Assembly: GCA_021732845.1 (NCBI GenBank)
Contig: JAKFUF010000013.1
Location: 24,676-88,675 of the forward strand
Origin: Planctomycetaceae bacterium
GTDB lineage: Bacteria; Planctomycetota; Planctomycetia; Planctomycetales; Planctomycetaceae
Length of the DNA: 64,000 nt
Direction: 5' to 3'
In this document: positions 1 through 9,329 of the stretch, piece after piece
Layout of the letters: the number at the start of each line of letters is the position of its first letter
Numbering within the stretch: the first letter of the stretch is position 1
Translations under genes and position numbers: made by a program
The notes under the pieces: model-generated
Told to the model about the DNA's origin: nothing
The model's input: only the letters and a program-made list of their open reading frames with translations
Database searches by the model: none

Positions 1-1
1 G

Positions 2-757
2 TCCCTCAACGTGCTGGCGAAGGCGGACTCCGTGGAGGGCAACGAGCGGGCCCCGTACCACGATCCCTTTGTCTCCACGCGGATCGAGGAGGCCCTGGAA
101 CAGCAGTTTCAGGCCCGCGTGTCCGAGGCCCGGCTGCCACGCGTCGAGCGCAGCCAGAGCATGCTGTACTCCGCCCAGGTGAATTCCAGGGCGTTGCAGC
201 GCGTCGTCCCGTTCATTCCCCGCGAGCCGGCGAAGGAACGGCTGGCCCAGCAGGCGGACATTGCCCTGGCGGCCTTCAAGGCCGGGGTCTGTGTTTCGGC
301 CAACCTGTCGATCGGCCAGTTCGACAGCCACAACAACAACGATGCCGACCAGATGAAACTGATCCCGGAATTCCTCGCCGGCATTGATGCCGTGCTGCGG
401 AAGGCCGAAGAGTTGAAGCTGCGGGACAGGCTGGTGCTCGTCATCCAGAGCGAGATGGGCCGGACGCCAACCTACAACAGCGGCAATGGCAAGGATCACT
501 GGTCGATCGGCTCGGCCATGTTTCTGGGGCCGGGCATCGGCGGGAACCGTGTGATCGGGGCCACCGACGAACTTCAGCAACTCGTTCCGCTCAATCCGCG
601 GACTCTGGCGCTCGACAAGGACCAGGGGATCCGCGTCCGGCCCGAACACATTCATGCCGCCCTGCGAAGCTTCGCTGGCATCCAGGACCACGCCTTCAGC
701 AGGCAGTTCCCCCTCGAAATCGCGGCGGGTGAGACGCTGCAGGGCTTTTGGAGCTGA
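2..757 (+). CDS. DUF1501 family protein, C-terminal part (5' end outside window)
   Basis: The reading frame is open from the first bases of the window, so the true start lies upstream. About 250 residues of the C-terminal half are seen. The stretch HNNNDADQMKLIPEF, followed by VIQSEMGRTP and GNGKDHWSIGSAM, matches the conserved core of DUF1501, a large planctomycete family of Tat-exported alkaline-phosphatase/sulfatase-fold proteins, usually paired with cytochrome-containing DUF1553/1549 or DUF1800 partners. Any partner would lie outside the window. The biochemical substrate of the family is not established. The gene ends at TGA 755-757 and is followed within two bases by a hairpin shared with the convergent aminotransferase gene. 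Confidence 0.85.
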   Translation, partial: SLNVLAKADSVEGNERAPYHDPFVSTRIEEALEQQFQARVSEARLPRVERSQSMLYSAQVNSRALQRVVPFIPREPAKERLAQQADIALAAFKAGVCVSANLSIGQFDSHNNNDADQMKLIPEFLAGIDAVLRKAEELKLRDRLVLVIQSEMGRTPTYNSGNGKDHWSIGSAMFLGPGIGGNRVIGATDELQQLVPLNPRTLALDKDQGIRVRPEHIHAALRSFAGIQDHAFSRQFPLEIAAGETLQGFWS

Positions 758-758
758 C

Positions 759-787
759 GGCAATCGCCCTGCTTTGCGGCGATTGCC
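759..787. terminator. Bidirectional hairpin between convergent genes
   Basis: GGCAATCGCC (759-768) pairs perfectly with GGCGATTGCC (778-787) across a 9-nt loop. It fills the 30-bp gap between the stop codons of the DUF1501 gene and the aminotransferase gene, the expected place for a shared transcription terminator. There is no strong U-run, so function as an intrinsic terminator is inferred. Confidence 0.55.
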
Positions 788-2122
788 TCAAAGCCCGCAA
801 TCCACCATCGCCGCTTCCAGGATTTCGACCGCGGTTTCGGCTTCGGCGGGGGTGACCACCAGGGCCGGACACAGGCGGATGGAGTTCTCGCCGCATCCCA
901 GCAGCACCAAACCACGGGCGAAGCATTTTTGCAGGATGGCATCGCGTTCCGCGGGGGCCGGAGTTTTCAGCGTCCGGTCCTGGACCAGGTCGATGCCGAT
1001 CATCAGCCCTTTGCCCCGCACATCGCCAATGAACGGGTGTCGCGACTGAAGGCTTCGCAACCGCTCCATCAACAGGCTGCCAACGGCAGCGGCATTCTCC
1101 ATCAGCCCTTCTTCAACCAGGGCAATCGTCTCCAGCGCGGCGACGCAGGCGACCGGGTTGCCGCCGAAGGTGCTGGCATGGGCTCCCGGGGGCCAGTCCA
1201 TGATTTCGTCTTTGGCGATCATCGCGCCCAGCGGCAGACCGGAGGCAAGGCCCTTGGCGGTGCAGACGATGTCCGGTTCGACGCCCCAATGTTCGATGGC
1301 GAACATCTTTCCGGTGCGGCCAATGCCGCTTTGGACTTCGTCGGCAACAAACAGAATGCCGTGTTTTTCACACAGTGCCTTGAGCCGCGGATGATACTCG
1401 GGGGGAGGGACGACGTAGCCACCCTCGCCCTGGATCGGCTCGACGATGATCGCCGCCACCTCTTCCGGCGGCAGCGTCGTCCGAAACAGCTTCTCTTCAA
1501 ACTGGCTGACACAACCGATGCCACAGGTGCCATAAGTCAGGTTGTAGGGGCAGCGGTAACAGTTGCCGTACCCCACGTGCGTGACCTCCGGCATCAGTGG
1601 CTCAAACCGCCGCCGCTGGTTGACCTTGCTGGCTGTCAACGACAAGGCTCCCATCGTCCGCCCATGAAACGCCCCATAGAAGGCGATGATATGCTGCCGC
1701 CTGGTGTGATACCGCGCCACCTTGATGGCCGCCTCAATTGCCTCGGCACCGGAGTTGGTAAACAGCACTCGCTTGGCCGACGGCCCCGGAGCGATCTGCG
1801 CCAGCTTGCGGGCCAGATCCTTCAGCGGCGGATAGTAAAAATCGGCTCCGCAGATGTGCAGCAGTTCGGCCGCCTGCTTCTGTATCGCCGCGACCACCCG
1901 CGGATGGCAGTGACCCGTGGCACACACCGCGATCCCCGCGGTGAAGTCCAAATAGACATTGCCATCGACATCCTCCAGCGCCAGCCCCTCACCGCGTTTG
2001 ACCGCCAGTGGATAGAACCGGGTGTAGGAGGGCGAGACATACTGCTCGTCGACTTCGATCAGCTCCCGCGCCTGAGGTCCGGGCGCAACCGTGTGAAGAT
2101 CCGGGACGCGTGCGTAAGCCAT
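788..2122 (-). CDS. Class III (ornithine/4-aminobutyrate-type) PLP aminotransferase
   Basis: A 444-aa fold-type I PLP enzyme of aminotransferase class III. Visible motifs are the phosphate-binding TNSGAEAIEAA (about 122-132), the PLP-aspartate motif VADEVQSGIGRTGKMFA (about 259-275) and the Schiff-base lysine K290 in CTAKGLASGLPLGA. Residues 188-204 hold a four-cysteine cluster (CYRCPYN then TCGIGC). This is a feature of the archaeal (Thermococcales-type) branch of ornithine/GABA aminotransferases and amino-acid racemases, and is absent from typical GabT or ArgD. Likely reactions are amino-group transfer from ornithine, GABA or similar omega-amino acids to 2-oxoglutarate; the exact substrate cannot be read. 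The ATG at 2122 gives full family length. It lies 135 bp downstream of the GT2 gene on the same strand. Confidence 0.88.
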   Translation of the reverse strand: MAYARVPDLHTVAPGPQARELIEVDEQYVSPSYTRFYPLAVKRGEGLALEDVDGNVYLDFTAGIAVCATGHCHPRVVAAIQKQAAELLHICGADFYYPPLKDLARKLAQIAPGPSAKRVLFTNSGAEAIEAAIKVARYHTRRQHIIAFYGAFHGRTMGALSLTASKVNQRRRFEPLMPEVTHVGYGNCYRCPYNLTYGTCGIGCVSQFEEKLFRTTLPPEEVAAIIVEPIQGEGGYVVPPPEYHPRLKALCEKHGILFVADEVQSGIGRTGKMFAIEHWGVEPDIVCTAKGLASGLPLGAMIAKDEIMDWPPGAHASTFGGNPVACVAALETIALVEEGLMENAAAVGSLLMERLRSLQSRHPFIGDVRGKGLMIGIDLVQDRTLKTPAPAERDAILQKCFARGLVLLGCGENSIRLCPALVVTPAEAETAVEILEAAMVDCGL

Positions 2123-2257
2123 GACCGTATCCTGCGGCTGAGGCGATAGAACGACCGGCGGGCGTGCCTGCCCGTCACTGTCTGAACTATTCTACGCACG
2201 CAGTGTGATTACAGGCAGGCCGGTTTTGGACTGGCCTCAGGACATCGGCAAGCCAGC

Positions 2258-3502
2258 TCAATGCGAGATGCTCGCTTCGGTGGGGGCCGTGGTCGAATAC
2301 GGCAGATATTCGACCATTTCGACGTTCCAGCGGCTGCGGATACGGTAGGTGATCCCTCGCCAGCGGACGGTGTTGGAGGTCATCGCCGACACCAGGGCGG
2401 CGGCAAACATCAGATTCGCCCCCAGCGTGGCATGCAACACGCGCGTGCCCATTTTCCAGTTGCTGTCGTAGGTTTGTCCCATGAGCTGGCAGACAAACCG
2501 TGAATTGTGCGACCAGAGCAGGTCCAGAGAGATCGAATGCAACACCGCTGTCGCCAGACAGACCCAGCCAACAAGGTCACCCACGATGAGGTAACCCAGG
2601 CCGATGAGGGCACAGAGGAACGGCATGATCGCCGAGAACAGGCTGAAACTCGCCACGAGCGGCCAGTTGGCCTGGTAGAACCGGGCATGGACCATCTGCC
2701 GAGCCACCCACGGCAGGCAGCTCGCCAGCGTGACCTCTTCGCGGTTGACCATGATCAGCGTGGGGACGAACTGCATCCGCAGACCCATCTCGCGGATCAA
2801 GTCGCCCACGATGATGTCATCGTTGAATGACCGGCTCCAGCGCTCCATCAACGGCGACGCTTCGAGCGTCTTGCGGCGCAGGGCCAGCGTGCCGCCCCAC
2901 GTGATCTTGAACGTGTACATGCTGATCATCGCCGCCGCGTTCCAGGCGGAGCGGACGGCAGAGCCCCAGTTGTTCTTGCCCGGCAGGTACCAGCGGTTTC
3001 CAGTCGTGCAGCCGATGGCCGGGTCGGTGAGGGGTGAGACGAGTTCCCGCAGCCACGTGGGGTGCGGAATCACATCAGCATCCATGAATGCCACGACTTC
3101 ACAGGCGGGGTCGAGGTCGTTGACGGCTTGAATCAACGAACTGCACTTCAGGCTGCAGGTCGACCGGCGGGTGCGAAGTTCGCCGAGATTGACATTGTCG
3201 ACCCCAAGTTCCTCGACGACCCGTTGTGCCGTCTTCCATGCGGGATCCTCTTTGGAATCAACGACGATCTGTACGAAATAGTCGGGGTGGTCCTGACGCA
3301 GAAGTCCGTGCAGCGCTTCGGTGAGGTACGCGTCTGAGCCACGCAGTGAGAGGATGACACCGGTCCGGGGCAGGACTGTCGGAGCAGCGACTTTTTTCCG
3401 TAACTTGATTGCCCACCAAAATCTTGCTGAAAAGACAGCTTGGATGGCGATCAGCGTGAGGAGCGCGTAGGAGGCCAGCAGACCGGGATGGGTGGACAAC
3501 AT
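2258..3502 (-). CDS. Membrane glycosyltransferase family 2, ceramide-glucosyltransferase-like (HpnI-type)
   Basis: A 414-aa integral membrane GT2. An N-terminal hydrophobic segment (about 8-32) is followed by a GT-A domain with the nucleotide-sugar metal motif MDADV (D141-D143) and the downstream acidic motif FNDDIIVGD. Then come the ARQMVHARFYQ segment, in the position of the (Q/R)XXRW motif, and several C-terminal membrane helices (about 275-330 and 355-375). This layout matches ceramide glucosyltransferases and the hopanoid enzyme HpnI, so a lipid or lipid-linked acceptor on the inner leaflet is likely. The acceptor itself is inference. It is divergent from rmlA across a 373-bp gap. Confidence 0.8.
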   Translation of the reverse strand: MLSTHPGLLASYALLTLIAIQAVFSARFWWAIKLRKKVAAPTVLPRTGVILSLRGSDAYLTEALHGLLRQDHPDYFVQIVVDSKEDPAWKTAQRVVEELGVDNVNLGELRTRRSTCSLKCSSLIQAVNDLDPACEVVAFMDADVIPHPTWLRELVSPLTDPAIGCTTGNRWYLPGKNNWGSAVRSAWNAAAMISMYTFKITWGGTLALRRKTLEASPLMERWSRSFNDDIIVGDLIREMGLRMQFVPTLIMVNREEVTLASCLPWVARQMVHARFYQANWPLVASFSLFSAIMPFLCALIGLGYLIVGDLVGWVCLATAVLHSISLDLLWSHNSRFVCQLMGQTYDSNWKMGTRVLHATLGANLMFAAALVSAMTSNTVRWRGITYRIRSRWNVEMVEYLPYSTTAPTEASISH

Positions 3503-3875
3503 TCTCCTCCGCGAATCGACGGATTACGCGGTAACCCGCCGCACGGGATGATGGGGCAGGGTCAACTGCCGTCAACTCGATACCCCAACAAAATCCCACG
3601 GTAGAACAATTCCACAACCAATACCAGTTCAGCCGCGACCGTCAAGCGCGAATTATCCCCATTTTGCTCCAGTGGAGCGCATACGAATCGCAACCCGCCC
3701 GCCCCGCTCCAACCGCAGAGTGATCCCGCTGTCACTTCCGAACTTGCCGGTTGCACCGTGAGACTGCAAGTTTCTGACACGTTCGGGCCGGTCTGCAGGC
3801 GAAGTTGCCCAACAATGCGTAGTAAACTGAAGGTGAGTCATACGTTCCGCCACAGCATGCTTGAACGGCCGCGCC
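3503..3875. other. Divergent intergenic region between GT2 and rmlA
   Basis: About 370 bp separate the two divergent starts. Short open frames here have no recognisable protein features. It presumably carries both promoters, but no convincing -35/-10 pair could be picked by eye. Confidence 0.5.
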
Positions 3876-4778
3876 ATGTCCGAGAACACGTTTCAAAAAG
3901 GCATCATTCTCGCCGGGGGCAGCGGAACACGGCTGTATCCGCTGACGCGGGTGGTGAGCAAGCAGTTGCTGCCGGTGTACGACAAGCCGATGGTCTACTA
4001 CCCGCTTTCCACGCTGATGCTGGCGGGCATTCGACATGTGCTGATCATCTCCACGCCACATGACATCGACGGCTACAAACGCCTGCTGGGCGGTGGCCAC
4101 ACACTGGGGATGCGGTTCGAATATGCCGTTCAACCTGAGCCACGTGGCTTGGCACAGGCCTTTCTGATTGGCCGGGAGTTTGTCGGCAATGAGCCGGTCG
4201 CCCTGGTGCTGGGCGACAACCTGTTTTATGGACAGGGGTTTCAGCAGATGCTGCAGCGTGCCGCGACGCGGCCCGCCGGAGCCACCATTTTCGGCTACCC
4301 CGTCAAAGATCCGGAACGTTATGGCGTGGTGGAATTGGATGCGTCGGGACGCCCGCTGAACATCGAAGAAAAGCCGGCGAAACCACGCTCGAAACTGGCC
4401 GTGCCAGGATTGTATTTCTACGACAGCGAAGTTGTGGAGATTGCCGCCGCCCTCCAGCCGTCGCCCCGCGGTGAACTGGAAATCACCGATGTCAACCGCG
4501 AATACCTCCGTCGTGGTTCACTCCATGTCGAATGCTTCACCCGTGGCTTCGCGTGGCTCGACACCGGCACCCACGAAGCCCTGATGCAGGCCTCCAACTA
4601 CGTGCAGACCATTGAGCAGCGACAGGGCCTGAAAATCGCCTGTCTGGAGGAAATCGCCTACCGCAAGGGGTTTATCACCGTCGCCCAACTTGAGGCTCTC
4701 GGCCGCGCCACACCCAATGAGTACGGGCGGTATCTGCTCGACATTGTCGGCGAAGGGGATGGACCGCGGATGGTTTGA
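3876..4778 (+). CDS. rmlA: Glucose-1-phosphate thymidylyltransferase
   Basis: A 300-aa sugar nucleotidyltransferase that makes dTDP-glucose from glucose-1-phosphate and dTTP, the first step to dTDP-rhamnose and other deoxysugars for surface polysaccharide. The N-terminal signature [16 protein letters not shown] with the following [18 protein letters not shown] is diagnostic. Further RmlA blocks are [32 protein letters not shown] and [13 protein letters not shown]. Length matches the family. The frame can be extended to a TTG at 3861, but the ATG at 3876 (MSENTFQKG) is the natural start. No rmlBCD genes follow; the next gene is an unrelated phosphatase 90 bp on. Confidence 0.95.
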   Translation: MSENTFQKGIILAGGSGTRLYPLTRVVSKQLLPVYDKPMVYYPLSTLMLAGIRHVLIISTPHDIDGYKRLLGGGHTLGMRFEYAVQPEPRGLAQAFLIGREFVGNEPVALVLGDNLFYGQGFQQMLQRAATRPAGATIFGYPVKDPERYGVVELDASGRPLNIEEKPAKPRSKLAVPGLYFYDSEVVEIAAALQPSPRGELEITDVNREYLRRGSLHVECFTRGFAWLDTGTHEALMQASNYVQTIEQRQGLKIACLEEIAYRKGFITVAQLEALGRATPNEYGRYLLDIVGEGDGPRMV

Positions 4779-4868
4779 GCGGAGTTGGGCTAAACCGTGC
4801 GGTTGCAATTGACGGCCGTTCAAGGTTTGATGGCACCAATCGCCATTTCTTGAACTCGGGAGCATCAC

Positions 4869-5795
4869 ATGCCTGTCCACACCGGATCCTTGTCGCGCCG
4901 CGATTTTCTGACTCAGGGAACTTTGGCAGTGGGTGGTTTGGCGGTCGTCTCCACGCTGGGCTGGGCTTACGGCGAAGATGCCGCCACGAACCCGAACCTG
5001 CTGGCGTTGCTGTCGGACACTCATATCCCCAATGCACCAGAGGTGATCGCCCGCGATACCAACATGACGTCCAACCTCCGGCAGGTGGTGCGGGAGGTCA
5101 CGGCACTCAAGACCAGGCCGGCAGGCGTGGTCATCAACGGCGACTGTGCGTACCTCAAGGGGTTGTCCGAGGATTATGCCAACCTGGCGAAATGCCTCGT
5201 TCCCCTGCAAGAAGCCGGCCTGCCGCTGCATCTGACGATGGGAAACCACGACCATCGCGGGCATCTGTTCGCTGAACTGCAGGCGCAGCGGCCCAAGCAG
5301 CCGGTGCTGGAATCCAAACATGTCACCATCCTGGAAACACCGCATGCCAACTGGTTTCTGCTCGATTCGCTGACGGAAACCGATGTCGTCACGGGCGAAA
5401 TCGGGGCCGAGCAGCGAGATTGGCTGGCCAAGGCGATCGCCGCCCGTCCGGACAAGCCGGCCCTCGTCATGGCGCATCACACCCCGCAGTTTGAGCCCCC
5501 GGCTGAGGGCCAGGCTTGGGGAGGAATCAAGGACACGGCCGAATTCCTGGAACTGCTGACCAGCTTCAAGCAGGTCAAGGCGTTCCTCTTTGGACATTCC
5601 CACAACTGGTCGGTCACCAAACGCGACAAGCTGCAACTGATCAACCTCCCGCCCGTGGCTTACGTCTTTGCAGCCGGCAAACCCAACGGCTGGGTGCTGG
5701 CCGAAACGCGTGCGGATGGTCTGTCACTGGAACTACGGACGATTGACCCCGCCCACAAGCAGAGCGGCGAGAAGTTCGATCTCGTCTGGGGATGA
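4869..5795 (+). CDS. Tat-exported calcineurin-like metallophosphoesterase
   Basis: A 308-aa secreted phosphoesterase. The N-terminus has a twin-arginine signal (SRRDFL at 9-14 and a hydrophobic stretch to about residue 35), so it is exported folded. The five metallophosphoesterase blocks are present in order: SDTHI (D50, H52), NGDCAY (D92), GNHDH (125-129), MAHHTPQ (H203-H204) and FGHSHNW (242-247). The di-metal site is therefore complete and the enzyme should be active on a phosphomonoester or diester, whose identity is unknown. No obvious operon partner. Confidence 0.9.
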   Translation: MPVHTGSLSRRDFLTQGTLAVGGLAVVSTLGWAYGEDAATNPNLLALLSDTHIPNAPEVIARDTNMTSNLRQVVREVTALKTRPAGVVINGDCAYLKGLSEDYANLAKCLVPLQEAGLPLHLTMGNHDHRGHLFAELQAQRPKQPVLESKHVTILETPHANWFLLDSLTETDVVTGEIGAEQRDWLAKAIAARPDKPALVMAHHTPQFEPPAEGQAWGGIKDTAEFLELLTSFKQVKAFLFGHSHNWSVTKRDKLQLINLPPVAYVFAAGKPNGWVLAETRADGLSLELRTIDPAHKQSGEKFDLVWG

Positions 5796-5869
5796 CTCGG
5801 GATTTGCAAGCCATCACAGTGGGGCTTCAAGGTGCCACTCGAAAGCCGTTTGTAGATAACGAAGAGGGG

Positions 5870-5991
5870 AACCACGAATTTTCACGAATAAGGCGAATGA
5901 CACGAATAGCAACGAGGTAAGCCGCATCACCCGCGGGACGCAGCCGGTTGATGATTCGTGAAATTCGTAGGATTCGTGAAAATTCGTGGTT
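5870..5991. repeat. Intergenic inverted repeat of the ACGAATTTTCACGAAT type
   Basis: The left arm AACCACGAATTTTCACGAAT (5870-5889) and right arm ATTCGTGAAAATTCGTGGTT (5972-5991) are a perfect 20-nt inverted repeat. Between them lie further degenerate CGAAT/ATTCG words. It occupies the gap between the phosphatase and the convergent glycosidase-like gene. Its short ATTCG-word composition resembles the related structures at 24750-24782 and 39670-39769. Confidence 0.7.
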
Positions 5992-6077
5992 AAATGTATG
6001 ACCGTTCGATCAAGGAAGCGCATTGACGGACTGGCAGACGTCGCAGACAGTTTCATTCGTTGTTGTTTGCGCGATTC

Positions 6078-7655
6078 TCAGTGAGTACCCTCGGCTCGCA
6101 CCTGAAACGCATACAGCCTGGCTTTCTCCAATGAGAATTTAAGCCGCACGGTCTTCCCCTTCAGGCTGGCGAGGTTTTCGTGACCTTTCCAGCGTGGCTG
6201 CAACCGCAAACCGTCTGTGTCCTTCAGCGGTTCGAACTCTTTGGCAGAAAAGCCCGGCAACGGGCGGCCCGCTTCGTCCAGGATTTCGACCGTGATCTGT
6301 CCCGCCGCGGCGTCGGCGTTCAGTTCGAGCTGGCTGCCTTCGACCACGAACGGCTTGGTGATGAGCCATCCCGGCTCAACCGGCTTCCACGGTTCCAGAT
6401 AGACGAACCGGTCGAGCGGGAGTGTTGCCAGGCCAATCGCGGGCAGGTAGGGGTGACGCATGTGGCCGTTGGGCCAGCCGGTGTAGTAGATCCAATGCTG
6501 ATCGTTCCAGGTGAGGACGGTGGAGGCATGGTGGATCAGGTCCTTGTCGAAGCTTCCATCCGGGCCGCGCGGGATCAGCGGTTTCTCGGCATAGATCCAA
6601 CTCAAATCCCACGGTGCGGCATGGCCGCCGCGGCGCGTGGCCAGATAGCAGTTCCAAACATCGCGTTCGTGCCGCCGGGTGTCGTCTCCGACTGGAACCT
6701 GTGGGATGTTGAAGGCGGGCCATTCCATCACGATCATCAGTCCAAAGTCGATCCCCTCGTGCTGCCAGAAATTGACGGTGTGAATCTGCCGCCGCCGGAC
6801 TTCCGCAGGACCTTCGCGGTCAAAGATCCACTCCCCGACCGTGGTCCAGTTCTTGGGATCGGCTTTGATGTCGGGATTGATCATCTCCCGCGCGCCGCGG
6901 ACCTCCAGCGGCCCGCCGCTCGCGCCAAAATCGGTGCGTGTGAACAACCGGTAGACCTGCGCCCGCTCGTCCCAGACGAGTTGGTTCAAAGTGTCGGCGG
7001 CCCGGCCCGTCACCGGCTCGCCGTTGTTGTAACTCTGCCAATGCAGCCCGTCCGCGGAGTAGCCCACGCAGGCCGCATGCGGCAGTGTCGTTGACTCCAG
7101 CGGACGAAATGCCGCCTTGAAGCGGTGGGCCGGGTCGGTCTCATGCGGGTCTGGAAAGAAGCCGAACCCCTGATGGTCCAGCAGATTATTGACTTTGTTG
7201 TCGCCAAACTCTCGCAGATTGAGGGCCGGCTTGGTCCAATGCACCCCATCCTTCGATTCCGCGCGGCAGCAGTAATCGACCGGCCCGGTGTATCCATAAT
7301 GCATGACGAACTTGTCGCCCTGCCGCCAGACCGCGCCCACCTGGAACAGGTTCGCCTGTTCCCAGGGCTTGTCCCGCGTGAGAACTGGCTTCCCGCCGTT
7401 CGCCTTGTTGGCCTGATTGAGGTCGCGGTGGATGTTGTGCCGGTGTGAAATGATGTCGTCGTCCACCAGCAATTGCTTGTTCAGGCCGATCGCCCGCGGA
7501 GTCTCGTCCCACAGATCCGCGATTGACGGAACGGGCACCTCCAGCCGTGGCTTCAACGGAGCTTCTTGAGCCACGCCACGGGTCGGGAACAGCCATTGGC
7601 AGACGGCCAGACCTATCAGCAGCAGAATGCGAGAGCTTGTCGAAGCACGCACCAT
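6078..7655 (-). CDS. Secreted glycosidase-like (five-bladed propeller, GH32/43-superfamily) protein
   Basis: A 525-aa exported protein. The frame extends upstream to 7730, but the ATG at 7655 gives a normal signal peptide (VRASTSSRILLLIGLAVC then an Ala/Gln region about 22-30). The body contains repeated motifs of secreted five-bladed glycosidase-like proteins common in planctomycetes: LLVDDDII near the start of the mature chain, SKDGVHWTKP, YSADGLHWQSY, RLFTRTD, GLMIVMEWPAFN, and late LATLPLDRFVYLEP before a C-terminal beta-sandwich-like part. Many members are annotated only as hypothetical, and no catalytic pair is assigned here. Role in extracellular glycan handling is inference from the fold family. 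Confidence 0.7.
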   Translation of the reverse strand: MVRASTSSRILLLIGLAVCQWLFPTRGVAQEAPLKPRLEVPVPSIADLWDETPRAIGLNKQLLVDDDIISHRHNIHRDLNQANKANGGKPVLTRDKPWEQANLFQVGAVWRQGDKFVMHYGYTGPVDYCCRAESKDGVHWTKPALNLREFGDNKVNNLLDHQGFGFFPDPHETDPAHRFKAAFRPLESTTLPHAACVGYSADGLHWQSYNNGEPVTGRAADTLNQLVWDERAQVYRLFTRTDFGASGGPLEVRGAREMINPDIKADPKNWTTVGEWIFDREGPAEVRRRQIHTVNFWQHEGIDFGLMIVMEWPAFNIPQVPVGDDTRRHERDVWNCYLATRRGGHAAPWDLSWIYAEKPLIPRGPDGSFDKDLIHHASTVLTWNDQHWIYYTGWPNGHMRHPYLPAIGLATLPLDRFVYLEPWKPVEPGWLITKPFVVEGSQLELNADAAAGQITVEILDEAGRPLPGFSAKEFEPLKDTDGLRLQPRWKGHENLASLKGKTVRLKFSLEKARLYAFQVRAEGTH

Positions 7656-7823
7656 GTGACTCCCGGACTGTAACGGCGAATCTGGCGGTTGAAATCCTTC
7701 GCCAGCATAGCAGCCGGGTGCTTCAGCCACAGGCGTTGTCGGCCCAAGCGGTCAATCGCTGCGCGACGGACCGGAGGGCATGCGCCGGCTCGCGCCCTTC
7801 CGCGTCCAGTTTGGCGGCACGCG

Positions 7824-9068
7824 TCAGAACTTCAGCCCAGCGACATGCCGTTCCCCCGCGGCCTGCCGGGCGACGTTCTTGCTGGTGGCGGGGGGCCGGG
7901 ACGACTTCTGCGGTGCTGTCGATTGCTGGAAAATCCGGGCGGACAGCGGCCGGGCCATCCACAGCACGCCCACGAAGAGCAGCAGCACCACGACCTGGGT
8001 GGCACGCAGCCACAGCCGTGGCTTGACTGCCGCCTGGGCAACAGCGGGTTGCGTCTGTTCGAGGATGCTGGTCACTTCCCGCAGCACTTCCGCCATCGAC
8101 TGTTGCCGTCGGGCAGGCAGTTTGCGGACCATTTTCTGAAACATGGCGTCGACACGGGCGGGAACGTCCGGTCGGAAGTCGCGAATCGAGGGGATCGGCG
8201 CTTCGCGATGGGCGATCAGTTGTTCCACAACCGTCGGTGCGTTGAACACCATGCGGCCTGTCAGCAGGAAGAACAGGGTGCAGCCGAGGCTGTACACGTC
8301 ACTGCGGGCATCGGCAATGCGGGCGTCGCGCGACTGCTCGGGCGGCATGTACTCGACCGTGCCGACCATCATCCCCGCCTGAGTCAGGCCATCAGCTTGC
8401 CGCTCCCAGGGGGCATCCAGCCGGGCGATCCCCAGGTCCAGAATCTTGACGATTTGTCCGCGGTCCAGCATGACGTTGGCAGGCTTGATGTCGCGATGCA
8501 CGACCCCTTGTTCGTGGGCGTAGGCGATGCCTGTGGCGATCTGCCGGACAAATTCCAAGGCGTAACGCACCTGCAGCGGCCCCTGGGTGGCGACGAGCGA
8601 CTGCAGGCTCGGCCCCTCGACATAGTCCATGACCAGGAAATGTGAGCCACGGATTTCGTCGGCGTCGTGGACGGTGACAATCTGCGGGTGGGAGAGGCGG
8701 GCGGCGGCCTGATACTCGCGTTCAAACCGGGTGACCGGGGCGGCGCTTTTTTGTGGGGGCAGCACCTTCAGCGCGACGATCCGCTGGAGCCGGCGGTGAA
8801 CCGCCTTGTACACCCGCGCCATCCCGCCTTCGCCGATCTGGTCCAGCAGGACGTAATTTCCCATGAACAATGCCGGCCCTTGCCCGGCGTAGACGACCTG
8901 CGCCTGAAACCGTGTCAGCCGCCTCTGATTGATCAGTTCCGTCGCCAGGTCTTCGACCCGCGCTGGTGGCTGCCGGTTGGGAGTCTCAAACAACTCCCGC
9001 AGGACCGCTTCGGAGACCAACCCCAACTGCATCAATGTGCGAGCAAATTGGGTGACGGTCATGGACAT
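7824..9068 (-). CDS. Membrane-anchored Ser/Thr protein kinase (Pkn2/Hanks type)
   Basis: A 414-aa kinase. The N-terminal ~70 residues (QFARTLMQLGLVSEAVL, then LTRFQAQVVYAGQG) are the helical extension typical of planctomycete kinases. The catalytic domain follows: glycine loop IGEGGMARVYKA, lysine in VALKVLPP, catalytic loop VHRDIKPANVML, a DLG in place of DFG (ILDLGIARL), and MPPEQ in place of APE. One hydrophobic segment near residue 355-372 (TQVVVLLLFVGVLWMA) anchors it, leaving a short basic extracytoplasmic tail with no sensor domain. The frame is open to 9296, but the ATG at 9068 is preceded by GGGAG at good spacing. It is divergent from the Usp gene, 260 bp apart. Confidence 0.9.
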   Translation of the reverse strand: MSMTVTQFARTLMQLGLVSEAVLRELFETPNRQPPARVEDLATELINQRRLTRFQAQVVYAGQGPALFMGNYVLLDQIGEGGMARVYKAVHRRLQRIVALKVLPPQKSAAPVTRFEREYQAAARLSHPQIVTVHDADEIRGSHFLVMDYVEGPSLQSLVATQGPLQVRYALEFVRQIATGIAYAHEQGVVHRDIKPANVMLDRGQIVKILDLGIARLDAPWERQADGLTQAGMMVGTVEYMPPEQSRDARIADARSDVYSLGCTLFFLLTGRMVFNAPTVVEQLIAHREAPIPSIRDFRPDVPARVDAMFQKMVRKLPARRQQSMAEVLREVTSILEQTQPAVAQAAVKPRLWLRATQVVVLLLFVGVLWMARPLSARIFQQSTAPQKSSRPPATSKNVARQAAGERHVAGLKF

Positions 9069-9329
9069 GGAAGCAACTCCCGGCAAGGCAGACGGCAAAA
9101 CACCTGCGACACCCTGTGAATGCGCATTCCTGCACCCAGCCTGCCGGAAATTCCCAAGAAAATTGTGCCAGCGGACAAATTTCACGCAACAACTGGAATT
9201 CGTCGGTTCGACGGACCCTGCTTGAGCCTGCCACCTTCCAACCTTCGATCGCTGTCTGTTGCCGGCGCAAACGGTACAATCTGCCACGTTGTTCAACGTT
9301 CAATTCATCAGGCCAATTCACTTCTGAAG

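Noticed and set aside
929..2149. Long plus-strand open frame (406 codons) opposite the aminotransferase gene
   Set aside because: It is antisense to a gene with a full set of PLP motifs, has no domain of its own, and such frames are expected opposite high-GC genes.
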